A DNA stretch of 64,000 nucleotides. It comes from Epiperipatus broadwayi. Lineage: Eukaryota; Onychophora; Udeonychophora; Euonychophora; Peripatidae. This document shows, one piece after another, positions 23,707 to 34,709 of this stretch. The translations under genes and the position numbers were made by a program. Each line of letters begins with the position of its first letter. Within the stretch, counting starts at the first letter, position 1. The notes under the pieces were generated by a model that was given only the letters and a program-made list of their open reading frames with translations, did no database searches and had not been told where the DNA came from. Location of the stretch: positions 2,544,001 to 2,608,000 of the forward strand of contig JAQFVV010006199.1 of assembly GCA_028023455.1 (NCBI GenBank). The letters are read 5' to 3'.

Positions 23707-24076
23707 TTTAATTAATTTCTTAACTTGGTTGTAGTACTATGGACAAAGATGCCGCTCGATGGCGCCGTTATCACGCCAAAACTATAAAATATGAACATTC
23801 CCAGGCCGTTGATTTGAATCATTTTGCCGTGTTTTTGGTTATGTGAAAAAAAAAAATACAAAAATCGTGTATTTTTAAACTTTTTTTTTATTAACATAAA
23901 GAAATTAAATGATAACAATGAATGTAAAATAAAATCAACAAATTACAATTTAATTCGTGTTTTTTTTTGCTTTATTAGAAAAAACAATTTTCAATCTGAT
24001 TTTTTTTTTTTGGTTACGGCCTTTTTTGTTGTTGTTGTTGTTTAAAAACTCATAATCAGAACAAAAAGTAAAAGTT

Positions 24077-24222
24077 CTTAGTCTTCGTTTTACATTTTAA
24101 TTTTTACAGAGAAACAGATATTATTGTGTTACCACTATTTTTTACTTTCTTAGTCTTCGTTTTACATTTTAATTTTTACAGAGAAACAGATATTATTGTG
24201 TTACCGCTATTTTTTATTTCAA
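24077..24222. repeat. 72-bp tandem duplication inside the TIR transposon
   Basis: The segment TTCTTAGTCTTCGTTTTACA through TTACCACTATTTTTTA appears twice in a row, almost identical (CCACT versus CCGCT). Confidence 0.85.
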
Positions 24223-24248
24223 ATAGAATGACAACAAAAAGTAAAAGT

Positions 24249-24293
24249 TGTTAGGGTTAGGTTTAGGGTTAGATTTAGGGTTAGGATTCTGTT
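24249..24293 (+). repeat. Short telomere-like (TTAGGG)n variant repeat
   Basis: TTAGGGTTAGGTTTAGGGTT and onward, about six units mixing TTAGGG and TTTAGGG, inside the TIR transposon. Confidence 0.7.
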
Positions 24294-24879
24294 GTTTGTA
24301 AATCACAGAATCGAACAAGATGTGCGATTTCCTGCGCCATATTGTTGGTCTCGTGGAATGTTACAAACAGCACGTTTCTTGATGCGTTACCTAATTCCAA
24401 CTGCCTTTACACATCTATCTGGACAAGATTTTGCCACTTAAAACTTCAATACAGAATGGTGTAAAGAGTCGGATAATTATTACTTAAGAAAATCGGAATA
24501 TTTTAATACTTTAAAAAAAAAAAATTCAAGAAAAAACACATTTCCATCCAATTCAAATACACACACCCTCTAACCAAGCCATAACAATTGTATAAACTGT
24601 ACGAATTGCACAAGATTTATTTGCTGCGATGCGACAAAGCGGCCTGTATTCTGTAACTACAACACGAATGTTGTATTATAGTTCAACGCGGGTTTGCATA
24701 CATGCTGTACTGCGGAGCGACATAAGCGGCCTGCAATCTGTAGCACAACAAAAAAGTTGTATTATAGTAAACATGGGTTCGAAAATGTCGGCCGCGGAAA
24801 CGGCATTTTTATGTGCTTTAGCACATAAGCGGCGCCATCGAGCGGCGTCTTTATCCATAATACTACAACCCTTAACTTT

Positions 24880-25463
24880 AATAAATAAATCTTTAGATAT
24901 ATTAAAACCAACATAAATAATCTTTTCTCTATTCCTACTCCTATCTAATCCCATTCTATTTCTTATTTTATTTATATTTTTATTAGAAAATAACTACACC
25001 CCTAGGATAATCATTCATAAAACATTCATTTCTAATAATATCAATCTCATTCCCAAACAAATTACTATTTGAACATAACTTAATTGCCCTAATAATTTTA
25101 TTATTAACAATATTAATTTTACTATGATTATCAATATCTGAAAACCAATTATTTGATAATCCAAAAAATTTTTTTTTTCCTAAACACTACCATTCCTATC
25201 AATTTTTTAAAAATTCTAATATCCATATATTCAATAACATTAATATATTCTTTTTCCATAGTAAATTTTATTTTTTTCAACTCTACCATTAATATAACTC
25301 AAAAAATTATCTGCATTTTTTTTTATTACCATTGAAAAACATAAAATAGTCATCAACATATCTAACATAAAAAATTGGTTTATTTCTATTATAATTAAAA
25401 AATTGCTCTTCAAACTTATACATATATATTCCTGCCAAAAAACCACTCGGACTATTACCCATA
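24880..25463 (-). pseudogene. Penelope-like reverse transcriptase segment
   Basis: The reverse strand from 25440 downward reads SGFLAGIYMYKFEEQFFNYN, then KPIFYVRYVDDYFMFFNGN, then (after a frameshift) FLSYINGRVEKNKIYYGK and NIVNNKIIRAIKLCSNSNLF, then GNEIDIIRNECFMNDYP. The YVDD box with a preceding R-Y is the RT active site of Penelope-like elements, and the RA..LCSN...E...I...F..N.YP block is a conserved downstream part of the same family. The element is 5'-truncated at about 25463, where the inverted copy begins. It is interrupted by frameshifts and not functional. Confidence 0.8.
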
Positions 25464-25821
25464 CTGTTTACATTCACATGAATAAATTTAAGCATGGGGA
25501 TTTTGATATAAAGCTTTTGGAATGTATTAAGTCATATAATGAAAGGATGATAAAAGAAAGTGTATACATTAATGAAATAAAACCAGAATTAAATAGGATG
25601 TTAATAGATAAACAGAAAAGAAAATAACAGGTTTTTAATTAAATGTTTTAAAGGATATATATAGATTTTTTTTTAAAAAAAAAGGAAATTGTTTCTCTTT
25701 AAGTTGTGTTTGTTGGTAATAGGAAAGGGGAGTGAGATAAGGTAAATTTTTGGTTATGAATATATTTTGTAATTTTTTATTTATTTATTTTTATGGAATA
25801 TGTGTTATTTGTTATATATAT

Positions 25822-27165
25822 TGTAACGTTTATTTATATACGTTGCAAATATATTGGCATTTGGTAGAAGCTAAAAAATAAAAGTAAATTTAGATTTTTT
25901 TTTGACTAATTTTTTTTTAAAAAAATAACGTACAATGAAAGTTAAATTATTCTTTCGTTTTTTTTTTATGTAATTAGAAATAAAAGTTAGAATTGGAGAG
26001 AACAAAAGACACAAATTACCAATCTAGATAAGAGAAAGTAAAAATATTTCAACTAATTAAAGATGGCAGAATTATGCTGAAAAAAATAGAGACTTTGTAA
26101 CATAAATTTTATAAAGAATATATAAGATTATCAACGGATATTTGGACAAACAAAAGATATGCGCAGAAGTCGGAAAACTGGGCCTCTAGAGAGTATAAAA
26201 GGCAGAGATCAGTTTGAAGGACATCTTGTTCGTTGGTTTCTCTAGTTGGTCTTGGATAACAATAATATATCCAAGATCGCTCTACACTGAAGTAATTCGG
26301 CATGTCGGAGTGAACCGGAGCTTCTGAAAACATCGTGCCTGAAGATGTATACCAGAAAAGCTTTCGTGATCGACTAGGAGAATGGACCACAAGATCGAAT
26401 AATAACCAAAAGGCCGAGCTCATTCTACCCAAAAAACTATGCATAGTTATCTACTACTGAATTCCCAAAACTTACCGGTAAGTAATGCTTCATTACTCCT
26501 GATTGTGACAACATTAAGTGTTTGCAAACAAGTCTAAAAATAATCCCGATAGAGACTTTCATTTTATCTGTACAAGAGACTTTTGTTTATACAGAACTTT
26601 TTAATTAATTATTTTATTTTATCGATTGCATCCTATTTGAATTAATATGTGTTCTCTCTAATTTACTTGATAACTAATTTATTTCAAATATTTTTTTAGT
26701 CTATTAGAATAAAATTATTTCCAATACCAATTTTCATTTGTGCGTTATTAATAATAGTTATTATTTTTTATTATTAAATCTATTAGTAGTTTAATAAGAT
26801 TTAAAAATGTAATTTACCTTTGCCAATATGTTTGAATAAGCCCAGGAATAATAATCTAAAAAAATTAATTCTCGTTACGGTATGATGAAATACCGATTAG
26901 TTTAAAAGTATTTTTTTTTTATTTGTGAGATGTTATATGACGATTTCAGCGAATTCTTAGGAATTCTGGTGCCCAGATTAAATAAATTAAAAGCTGATTT
27001 CGTCAATAGCACAATTCTCAACAATTAATAGGCCGAGTTGATCAGGAAATATAGCTATGATTTTAGAATAGAAATATAACTTTCTTCTTTTTTTGACATA
27101 GCTTGATCAACTCACGCGGAGTTTATATTAGCGTGTAGAGGCCTAGTAATACGAAAAACGTTACA
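25822..27165. mobile_element. Solo LTR (1.34 kb)
   Basis: It starts TGTAACG and ends CGTTACA, flanked by 4-bp ATAT on both sides (25818-25821 and 27166-27169). It interrupts the Penelope inverted arm, whose uninterrupted counterpart is at 23090-23120, so the insertion ends are well defined. A TATA-like GTATAAAAGG at 26193-26202, followed by ATCAGT at 26209, fits a U3 promoter with an initiator. No ORF. The TG...CA ends, lack of coding capacity and single copy fit a solo LTR formed by recombination. A TIR element with short TGTAACG ends is the alternative. Confidence 0.65.
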
Positions 27166-27297
27166 ATATATATTATTTTATTTTAGTGTGGCTTGAAAAA
27201 GACTATATAAAATAGTCGAAAACGGATTTTTTTTATTATTACAGTCATATAAAAAACAAGTTTTAAAAAGGTGTTAGTTTGTTTTATTTCTATTTTG

Positions 27298-30249
27298 GAT
27301 ATTTATGAACTATTTTGAAAAGAAGAACTCTGTGCTTGATATATTAAATTATTTGAATATTTTACCTGACAATTGTAATCATCTAAAATAATGCATTGAT
27401 ATCTTTCTCTTTTATAATGACTATATAAAGCACATTTGCATTATTTGTTTGAAAACAGAGTAGTATATGAATATTTTTTCAAATGAATATAATATAATTA
27501 TTGAACAAAATTTTTTATTTTCATTAGTTAAAATCGGTAACTCCTTTTGCGACTTTTATTTAAGTAAGATCAAATTTCAGTGGTGTGAAAGTAGCTTGAA
27601 GATGTTTGAATTCACTCTGTAATTAAATTTATTTTCTTTTATTATTAATAGAACTTTTAAGATTAAAAAATAAATAAATTATAAATTTGTAAATGTTGAA
27701 TTAACAATTCAATTAATTCATATTGTTAATAGCAAAAATAAATTTTCAGTAACCTGGTATTTATTTTTAAGCAAAGTTTATTACCCTAAATGGCATTTGC
27801 TCACTGAACTTACAACTTCAATAGTATTTATTTTATCAATATGTGAATTGTGTTTTCTATAGCTATTATATTTTACTATTATTTATTATTATTTATTTGA
27901 GCTTCAGTTCTTGGTTTAGAAAGAACAAAAAAAGATTGTCATTATAGGATACTATCAATATAGAACTAATATTCAGAGTAGAGAAATTTAGATAGTTTTA
28001 TTTGATAATGGTTCAATAACTGCTTTTGTAGAATTAGAAAAATTTGATTGATATAGTGATTTTTTTGGGAATAATCTTTTATTTCATGCTTATTATATTA
28101 AGTTGTTTTTTTTTTTCAATAGTTTTTGGTTGAATTTCTGACATTTGCAATTTATCATTTTCCTCTTAACAACTATTTTGAGATCTGGGGAAGGTGAAAA
28201 GTCAGATAAATTTAGTCTATTAAATGGACATGTTGAACATTTATCAGTAGCATAATTAGTAACCACATAACCATGTTTTTGTGGTAATGCAACATCCAGG
28301 TTGTTGCTTTTGAAAGTGGATAATTTGCATGGAAGTTGGTCCAAATGTTAGTATATGCATGTATCTGTTATATCAAAAATGATCTTATTTTTGCACTAAT
28401 TTTAAGTGGAAGTTGAAACTATTGACTGCAATGTTTTCATAGCTGGAAGATCCTTTGAGATTTATTGAAGGTAGATCTTAGATACATAGTAAATTTTGTT
28501 ACTATTTAAAATCTTAGTTTTTGCATTCAAATATCTTTTAGTCTCATATTGAATTGCAAGGAATCCTTTTAATGATAACAAGAGATGAAATGAACAGAAT
28601 TTATAATGCTACTATCCTCCATAACATAAAAATTATTGGACCTTACAACAAGAGAATGCCAATAGAAGAATAAAGTATAAAATTATTGAGAAGATTGACT
28701 TTTCAAATCAAACCAATAATTATTTAATTCTTCATAGATAAGCAATGTAATTTCTTTAAGAATAAGAGAGATAATGATGAAATGCAGAGATTGATTTAGA
28801 ATTAAATTATTACTGTATTTATTGATTTTCAACTGATTTTTTTATCAGTCTAATCAACTTCTTTAACAAATAAGTTTTATTGATTTCAAAGCAATTAGTC
28901 CTTTTTTATTCACTACTAAAATCAATCTATAGCCATACTTGAAATTTTAGTGGTAATTTTAATATATTTAATTTCTAATTCATCATTGTTTGAAGGTTTG
29001 TGCCAGTATTGATAAAGCCTAAGGCATTTTAGTGTTAACTTTGTCATTGTTTGAAGAGAATTTTATAATTTAAAAATTTGTTAATTTATATAATTAGGAA
29101 AAAAGTTTACTTTTAGCAAAAACATATATAAATTATATAGTGTTATGATTAGAGAAATCTGATTCTTTTAAATAATGAAAGCTGGATTTTAATAATGCTA
29201 TTATTTATTTTCTCTTTTTTATTTTTAAAAATTAGATTGTTTTTTTTTTTTTATTATTTAAGACGTTTTGGACAATGGTCCTTTGCTACAGACATAATTA
29301 GGAAAATAATTAGAATATTGATATGCAAGTACAATTCAAAATCTTTGAAAATTGGTTACTATTAAAAGAGCTCTTTATTAGTTAAATACAGAATGGTAAT
29401 AGATAAAATTTACTTACAGTACTGTAAGTAAATATTGTTTATTATATATATATTTTAAAGATGTAATATAATGTAGAATTAATTCTTGTTGAAGTCACTA
29501 TCAACCTATATGTAATATATATTCCTATCAATTATTTCTATTTTTTCTATCCCATTTTTCAAAAATCCTCTTAGTTTTCTCTATTATTTTATTTTTAATT
29601 TTTTTGTTATCCTAAAAAAAGATAATGACCTTTTTAAAAACAGTCTTTATAATATATTGAAGTGGATTTCATGATGAGAATATTGAGAAACATAGACAGT
29701 TAATAGGACGAGATATGAAAAATTACAAAAATAAAATTTGCATATTCAGTTTATAAAGTATTTATTTCAAATAATAATTTACCATAGTAAATAAAGTAAA
29801 ATGAAATAAATTATTAGTTAATGGTTTATGTAAAACGAGTTTTAACATATATGTGAAGATGAATAGATATGTTGTAAGAGCATCAAATAAATCATTAAAA
29901 GTTTAAATATTTTTTAATTTATTCAAATAATATATTTTAGAAATAATGAATTTGATTAAGGAAAAGGTGAAAAAAATCTATTGAGGAAAATTCTAAACAT
30001 TTCATTAATTAAGTCATTTATGTAGTTATTTATTTGGAAAGGGGAAGTTAATATTTTATAATCCTTTATTTGTAGAATAAAATTATAGAAAGATTGTTAG
30101 TAAGTTTAGAAAAATAGACAGTTTTAGTTTGCTCTTGATATTTTTTATGTGGAATAATAAACATTTCATTAATTTTGTATAAGTTTGTTCATTTTTCATC
30201 CCAAATTTTTTCCAGGTGATATTTACCCACACCTTTCTAAATCGTAATT
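27298..30249. other. Intron 2, AT-rich, one weak retroelement trace
   Basis: Mostly featureless. On the reverse strand at 28093-28344 an 83-codon open stretch contains KHGYVVTNYATDKCSTCPFN, then SPDLKIVVKRKMINCKC. The spacing of the C..CPF and later C.C motifs resembles the linker before the GIY-YIG domain of Penelope-like proteins. I treat it as a possible fragment only. Confidence 0.45.
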
Positions 30250-30957
30250 AATTTCTAATTAAAATTACTTCTAACTACTTTTTTTTTCATAAGATTTTAA
30301 TTATTATTAGCAAATAATGCTAATTTTGGTAATTTATTTTTTTTTGCTTTTATTATCAAATTCTTTTTCCATTATAATGTGCATTTCATTTTATTATTAA
30401 TAAATTGTTCTACTTCTGCAGCATTTTCCCATTCATTGTTCTCATTCTCTTATTTATTATTAACATCTTTGATTTTTCGTAATAGAATTTAACGTTTTTT
30501 TTTTTTTTTGCATATCTGTATTTTTCATTATATCTAAGATTAAATATATTTAGTCAAATTATTTTCTAGTTCATTGAAAAATAATATAAATATTGCAGGT
30601 AATAAAGGACAACTATGATTAATGTTTATTTTATTTGTTTTCTTATCTGATTTAAATATAATGCCATTAAAAGATGTATATATCATAATTCCCCAATTGA
30701 TATGTACAGTATACATATATTTCTTATATAATTTTTTTTCAATAATTGAATAAACCCTTTTCTAGTCCCAATTTTTCCAATTTTTAAATTATAAATATTT
30801 TCTAACATTCTGTGATAAAAATCTTTTTCAATATCTAAAGAAAATAATATCTTTTCTACTCTCTGTATCTTACCTTTATAATTTATTTCTATGCAAAATA
30901 TAATTACTGTTTTTTCCATTATTTTTAAATCCTCCCTATTTTTTCTATTATAATGAA
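30250..30957 (-). pseudogene. Possible L1/Tx1-like RT fragment
   Basis: The reverse strand reads KIHYNRKNREDLKIMEKTVI, then KILFSLDIEKDFYHRMLENI and a GFIQLLKKNY segment. The LFSLD.EKDF box corresponds to the LFSLDAEKAFD motif of LINE RTs, and the stretch before it to their R.I.DN region. Lower down, near 30330, LALFANN could be a decayed FADD box. Stops are many and the assignment to a clade is tentative. The TIR element at 30958-32834 seems to have inserted at its upstream end. Confidence 0.4.
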
Positions 30958-31559
30958 TTTTCGGTTGTTTTCTCATCCTTGGTGTTCGCCTTAAGATGTC
31001 GCTACTTCTAGGTAAATTCCTAGAAATATACCGTTTCACCGACCTTCACCCAACCAAAGAGGAATTTTTCTACGTTATAAATGCAGAAAAGTCCTCACGT
31101 TATGTTGGACGGAGGAGGCGGCGGCGACAGAAGCCAACACAAAGAGACTTCTTTCTATGATAAAACACAGAAAAAGTTCCCGACGGCTGCCGGTTATGGC
31201 TTTTTTTCTATGCTAAAAGCAAAGAGAAAGAAATGCCTTGATCGGCTGCCATAGTAGTCGATTTTGTTCATCATTTTCTCGTAATAGTAGAATATCTATT
31301 TTCTCTGTAGTTTCGTGTGAGAGTGTGTGTCTTTGAAGCAGTTGTAGTTTTTTTAAATTTGATAAGACGTCTATTTTTTTTAATGTGTTGTAACTTACTT
31401 TACTGATATAAGTTTAGTAATAATGTCCTGAAGATTCCATTACGAAGGGGTAACCCTCAAAAATTGCTTTTAAGGGTACGAAAGGGAAAAAAAATAAAGG
31501 ATCACGCGAAAAGTACCGTTTTCGCGAGAATTCGTCCATGACCAATTACTTTTGCTATA

Positions 31560-32090
31560 TATATACGCACAAACAAAAACAACCCACTGTCTAATTATTA
31601 GGAATTACTTGTCCGAAAAATAAAATTAGTCGGGTATTATTATTTTTTTGTTTTGTTACATTTATTATTTCAAAATAAGATTAGTTTTTCTATGTACACT
31701 CTAACAAAAACAACTCAGTTCCTGATTAATTACTGTCTTAAAAAAAAAAAAGCAAATTCAACTGGGTTTGATTTTTTTCAATGGAGTCTTTGAATTACGG
31801 TTTGTTTGTTTTTATATATACACAAGATTTACCAAAAAAAAAAAAAAAAGAAACCCACTTTCTGATTAATTACTGTCAAAAGAAACGCAAATTAGTCGGC
31901 TATCATTTTTAAATTTAGTATTTCAATAACGGTACCCTTTTTATATAGACAGACTTAACAAAAACAACCTACTTTCTGATTTATTACTGTCCCCCCGCCC
32001 CCAAAAAAAGAAAATGGAAATTAAGTCGGGTATCATTTTTCAATCGAGTCTTTTAATGACGGTTCTTACTAATAGTAATCGGGTATCAAT
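31560..32090. repeat. Tandem array, four units of about 115-140 bp
   Basis: Repeated order: ATATACACAC-like, ACAAAAACAACCCACT, CTGATTAATTACTGTC, an A-rich run, then AATTAGTCGGGTATCATTTTT. Anchor positions of the CTGATTAAT-type word are near 31590, 31722, 31862 and 31976. Confidence 0.75.
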
Positions 32091-32129
32091 TCTAAATTGT
32101 AGTATATAAATTACGTTACTTTTGATAGA

Positions 32130-32640
32130 TTTAGAATTACGTCTTGCTTTTTTAATAAAATGATTGATTTACTCTTGACCAAAAATACTGTAACTTTAAA
32201 AAAAAAGACACACATAAAGTCCAAAAAAAAAAAAATGAGAAAAAGCCCCGTAACTTTAAAGACACATACAAACTCAAAAACAATCTAAGATTAATAAACA
32301 TTGACTTATTACGTCCTGCTTTGGAATCAAATTATTGATTTACTCTTGCAAAAAAAATACCGTAACTTTAAAAAGACACACCTAGTCCAAAAAAAAAAAA
32401 AAATTCGAAAAAGCCCCGTAACTTTAAAGATACACACAAACTCAAAAAGAAGATGAGATTAATAAACATTTACTTATTACGTCTTGCTTTTGAATAAAAG
32501 TATTGATTTATTCTTGCAAAAAAAAAAAAGACCGTAACTTTAAAAAGACACACATAAAGTCAAAAAAAAAAAAAAAATTAGAAAAACACCGTAACTTTAA
32601 AGACACACAAACTCAAAAACAAGATAAGATTAATAAACAT
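32130..32640. repeat. Tandem array, three units of about 170 bp
   Basis: Each unit contains ATTGATTTACTCTTG, CCGTAACTTTAAAAAGACAC, an A-run, a second CCGTAACTTTAAAGACAC and AAGATTAATAAACATT. The ATTGATTTA anchors are near 32163, 32334 and 32502. Confidence 0.8.
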
Positions 32641-32834
32641 TTACAAAAATGAAAAAAAATAACATCATATAATAGTATTAGTTAGTAGAATATTTTATTA
32701 CAAATCTAAGAAATCAGATCTTTTTAGATCAAATCGATCATTTAGGTCCGGCCCGGAATCGTTATATGTATGTTTTCGATTAGCATCAACGCCATCTTAA
32801 GGCGAACACCAAGGATGAGAATACAACCGAATTT

Positions 32835-34458
32835 TCATTCCATTTTTGTTTTTTAAGGATATCTTTTATTTTTAAAATCAGCTCCATGGAAATACAGAAT
32901 ATTTTTTTATTGATCCATTATTTTCAAATAGTCATTTTTTTTTTTTTTTTTGAAATAACATTTTTATTATTTTATTAAAAAAAAATTGTACTTCTTATAA
33001 TTTAGAAAGAACACTTTTTTTGTTTGTCGACAATGTTTAATTAAAATTTTTATGTTTTCAGAAATTAATTGAAGTGAAAAATCTTTCAAAACAAATAAAT
33101 GTTCAATTGATCTTTTTTTTTATTTATAAAGGGAATTATTTAATATAGTAAGGTAATGATTAGAAAAGTTTTTTTATTTTAAAAAACTATAATTAATTAC
33201 TTCAATTTTTTAAATATGTCATTACTATGATGTCAGAATTATATATTTATCTTATTGATATTTAAATGTTTGTTATATAAGTTTCTGATCATCTACATAG
33301 AATAATAGGGGAACGTTTTGCTAAATTCAGAAAAGCAAACAAAATTAGTCAAAAAGAGAAACAACATGAAATATGCACCTTGGGGATCATACATCTTTTT
33401 CATATGTCTTTGGTCATATGATTATGATTATATCTCTCCACAAGATCTCAAAAACGGACAGAAACCAGTCTCTATCTTGTGATGTAGTGAAAATTATACT
33501 ATAGAAACTATTCATTAAATAGATAATCTCTAGTCTAATAAATGACTAATAAAAATTAAGCAACCGAAAAAGATTGTTTTCAATACTATAAATACACTAT
33601 ATTTAGAAAAGGTCAACTTTAATCTTTGTTCAACCTGAAGCTGAATTTAATTAACCAAAAAAAAAATTATCTGGATAAACAAAATTAGACTACTCTTTGG
33701 AATATTGAAATTACTAATTAAAACTAATTAAGAAAACATCTCTATAATTAAAGAATTATTTTAAAGAGAAATAGATTTATTGAACAAATAAAAAACTGAC
33801 TTGTCTGGCCTTTACCAAATATAAATATTATGATGCAGAAAGGCGAACAATTTCATAAAGTCAACGTCAACAAGAATGAGAGATGGCAGTCATCTGCTTC
33901 TGAAAGTGAGAAAACAGATGTAGGAAAATCTTTAAAGGTCAATCTGATCTTTATTTTTATTTTCATAAACCTATGAACATATAAGAAAAATTGTAAACTG
34001 TAAGTAGCCAATATTCGATGTATGTGTTCATTATATTCATTTTATGATTACATATTTATATATGTATATTTTAGAATGGCTATTATTGTTCTTAAGTAGT
34101 TATTGAATATTAATATATGGTATCAAATCAAATTGTAATTATTTTATATCTATTTATCTATATATAAATATACATAATTGTATACATTTTTCTGTGTGAA
34201 CTTATATATATATATTATGTTAAATGATTTCTAAGCATTTGCATTTTATTAGTTATTTTATTAACAAATTATTAAATTTGCCTAAATGGCAGAATAGATT
34301 ATGACTGATACACAAATATTAACTTAGGATTAGACAAAGCAGCATCTAACCACAAGATCAACAAACAATGTTATAACTACATATTCACATGACTTGCAAA
34401 ATCAAATTGCATACATTGGATATAATTTAAATTAAAATATATATAACCTTATGTAATA
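32835..34458. other. Intron 2 sequence, no recognised feature
   Basis: AT-rich; no ORF, exon or repeat recognised. Confidence 0.6.
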
Positions 34459-34709
34459 TAATTAGAGGGGATTTAAACCCAGATTTTCAAGTTCTCTTCA
34501 ATCATCCATGACCACATACATTTGAAAAGGTTAAATGAGTTCCAATATATGTATTTCATGCTGAACCAGCATTCATCAGTTGGTCCGGATCATCATCTCC
34601 CACACACACATATATAATCAGTGCTCTATTTATATTAAGATAGCAAATTTTCAGACATTAATGGACAGGCTTCAATTTGCTCCATTCTCCAATTCTTCAG
34701 CTATCCATA
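34459..34709 (-). mobile_element. SINE-like repeat with hammerhead ribozyme, copy S3
   Basis: Reverse-strand copy of the family at 18889 and 21288. It has ATTGAAGCCTGTCCATTAAT, TTTGCTATCTTAATATAAAT and the ribozyme core, and ends with GGGTTTAAATCCCCTCTAAT. The segment between the ribozyme and the end is shorter than in S1 and S2. No clear target duplication was seen. Confidence 0.7.
34542..34586 (-). ncRNA. Type I hammerhead ribozyme candidate, S3 copy
   Basis: Reverse strand: GGACCAA (34586-34580), CTGATGA (34579-34573), perfect stem II ATGCTG-GTT-CAGCAT, GAAA (34557-34554), stem III ATA-CA-TAT, A17, then TTGG. Stem I pairs CCAA with TTGG. The core is intact. This is the best-preserved ribozyme of the SINE-like family. 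Confidence 0.82.

Larger units (their letters stand above)
23727..24870. mobile_element. Non-autonomous TIR DNA transposon with 8-bp target duplication
   Basis: Imperfect 40-bp terminal inverted repeats at 23727-23766 (GGTTGTAGTACTATGGACAA...) and 24831-24870 (ending TACTACAACC), with 3 mismatches. They are flanked by perfect 8-bp duplications CTTAACTT at 23719-23726 and 24871-24878. The element interrupts the Penelope coding sequence, which gives independent proof of its ends. An 8-bp target duplication is seen in hAT, P and Merlin elements; the GG terminus leans toward Merlin but is not decisive. Inside are a 72-bp tandem duplication (about 24077-24220), TTAGGG-like repeats, and two roughly 87-bp subrepeats near 24625 and 24712 (GCGACAAAGCGGCCTG and GCGACATAAGCGGCCTG). 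No transposase is encoded. Confidence 0.85.
22973..27297. mobile_element. Inverted Penelope-like element pair with two nested insertions
   Basis: Outer inverted arms: 22973-23474 matches the reverse complement of 25464-25821 plus 27166-27297. They include the GIY-YIG C-terminal coding end and about 330 bp of 3' non-coding sequence. The left element reads on the reverse strand from about 25463 to 22973. The right one reads on the + strand and is 5'-truncated, so the 5' ends face each other. Inverted partial copies are common for Penelope-like elements. A TIR transposon (23727-24870) lies in the left element's coding region and a solo LTR (25822-27165) in the right arm's tail. Order of events inferred: Penelope pair first, then the two insertions. 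Confidence 0.8.
30958..32834. mobile_element. TIR element containing tandem arrays
   Basis: Inverted repeats of about 40 bp: 30958-30998 (TTTTCGGTTGTTTTCTCATC..., ending CGCCTTAAGATG) and 32793-32834 (CATCTTAAGGCGAACACCAA..., ending CAACCGAATTTT). The internal left part (31070-31300) is the most GC-rich sequence nearby and has no ORF. The rest is two tandem arrays (separate entries). I found no clear target duplication, so exact ends are uncertain. It resembles a non-autonomous DNA transposon with internal satellite-like repeats. Confidence 0.65.

Noticed and set aside
24629-24954. Overlapping open frames of about 90 codons on both strands in the TIR transposon
   Set aside because: They run across the inverted repeat and subrepeats and into Penelope sequence; no transposase signature.
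26976-27120. Inverted GAGTTGATCA/TGATCAACTC in the solo LTR as a ribozyme
   Set aside because: A GACGAAATC word occurs on the reverse strand, but the partner reads CTGATCA, lacking the required GA; treated as an ordinary inverted repeat.
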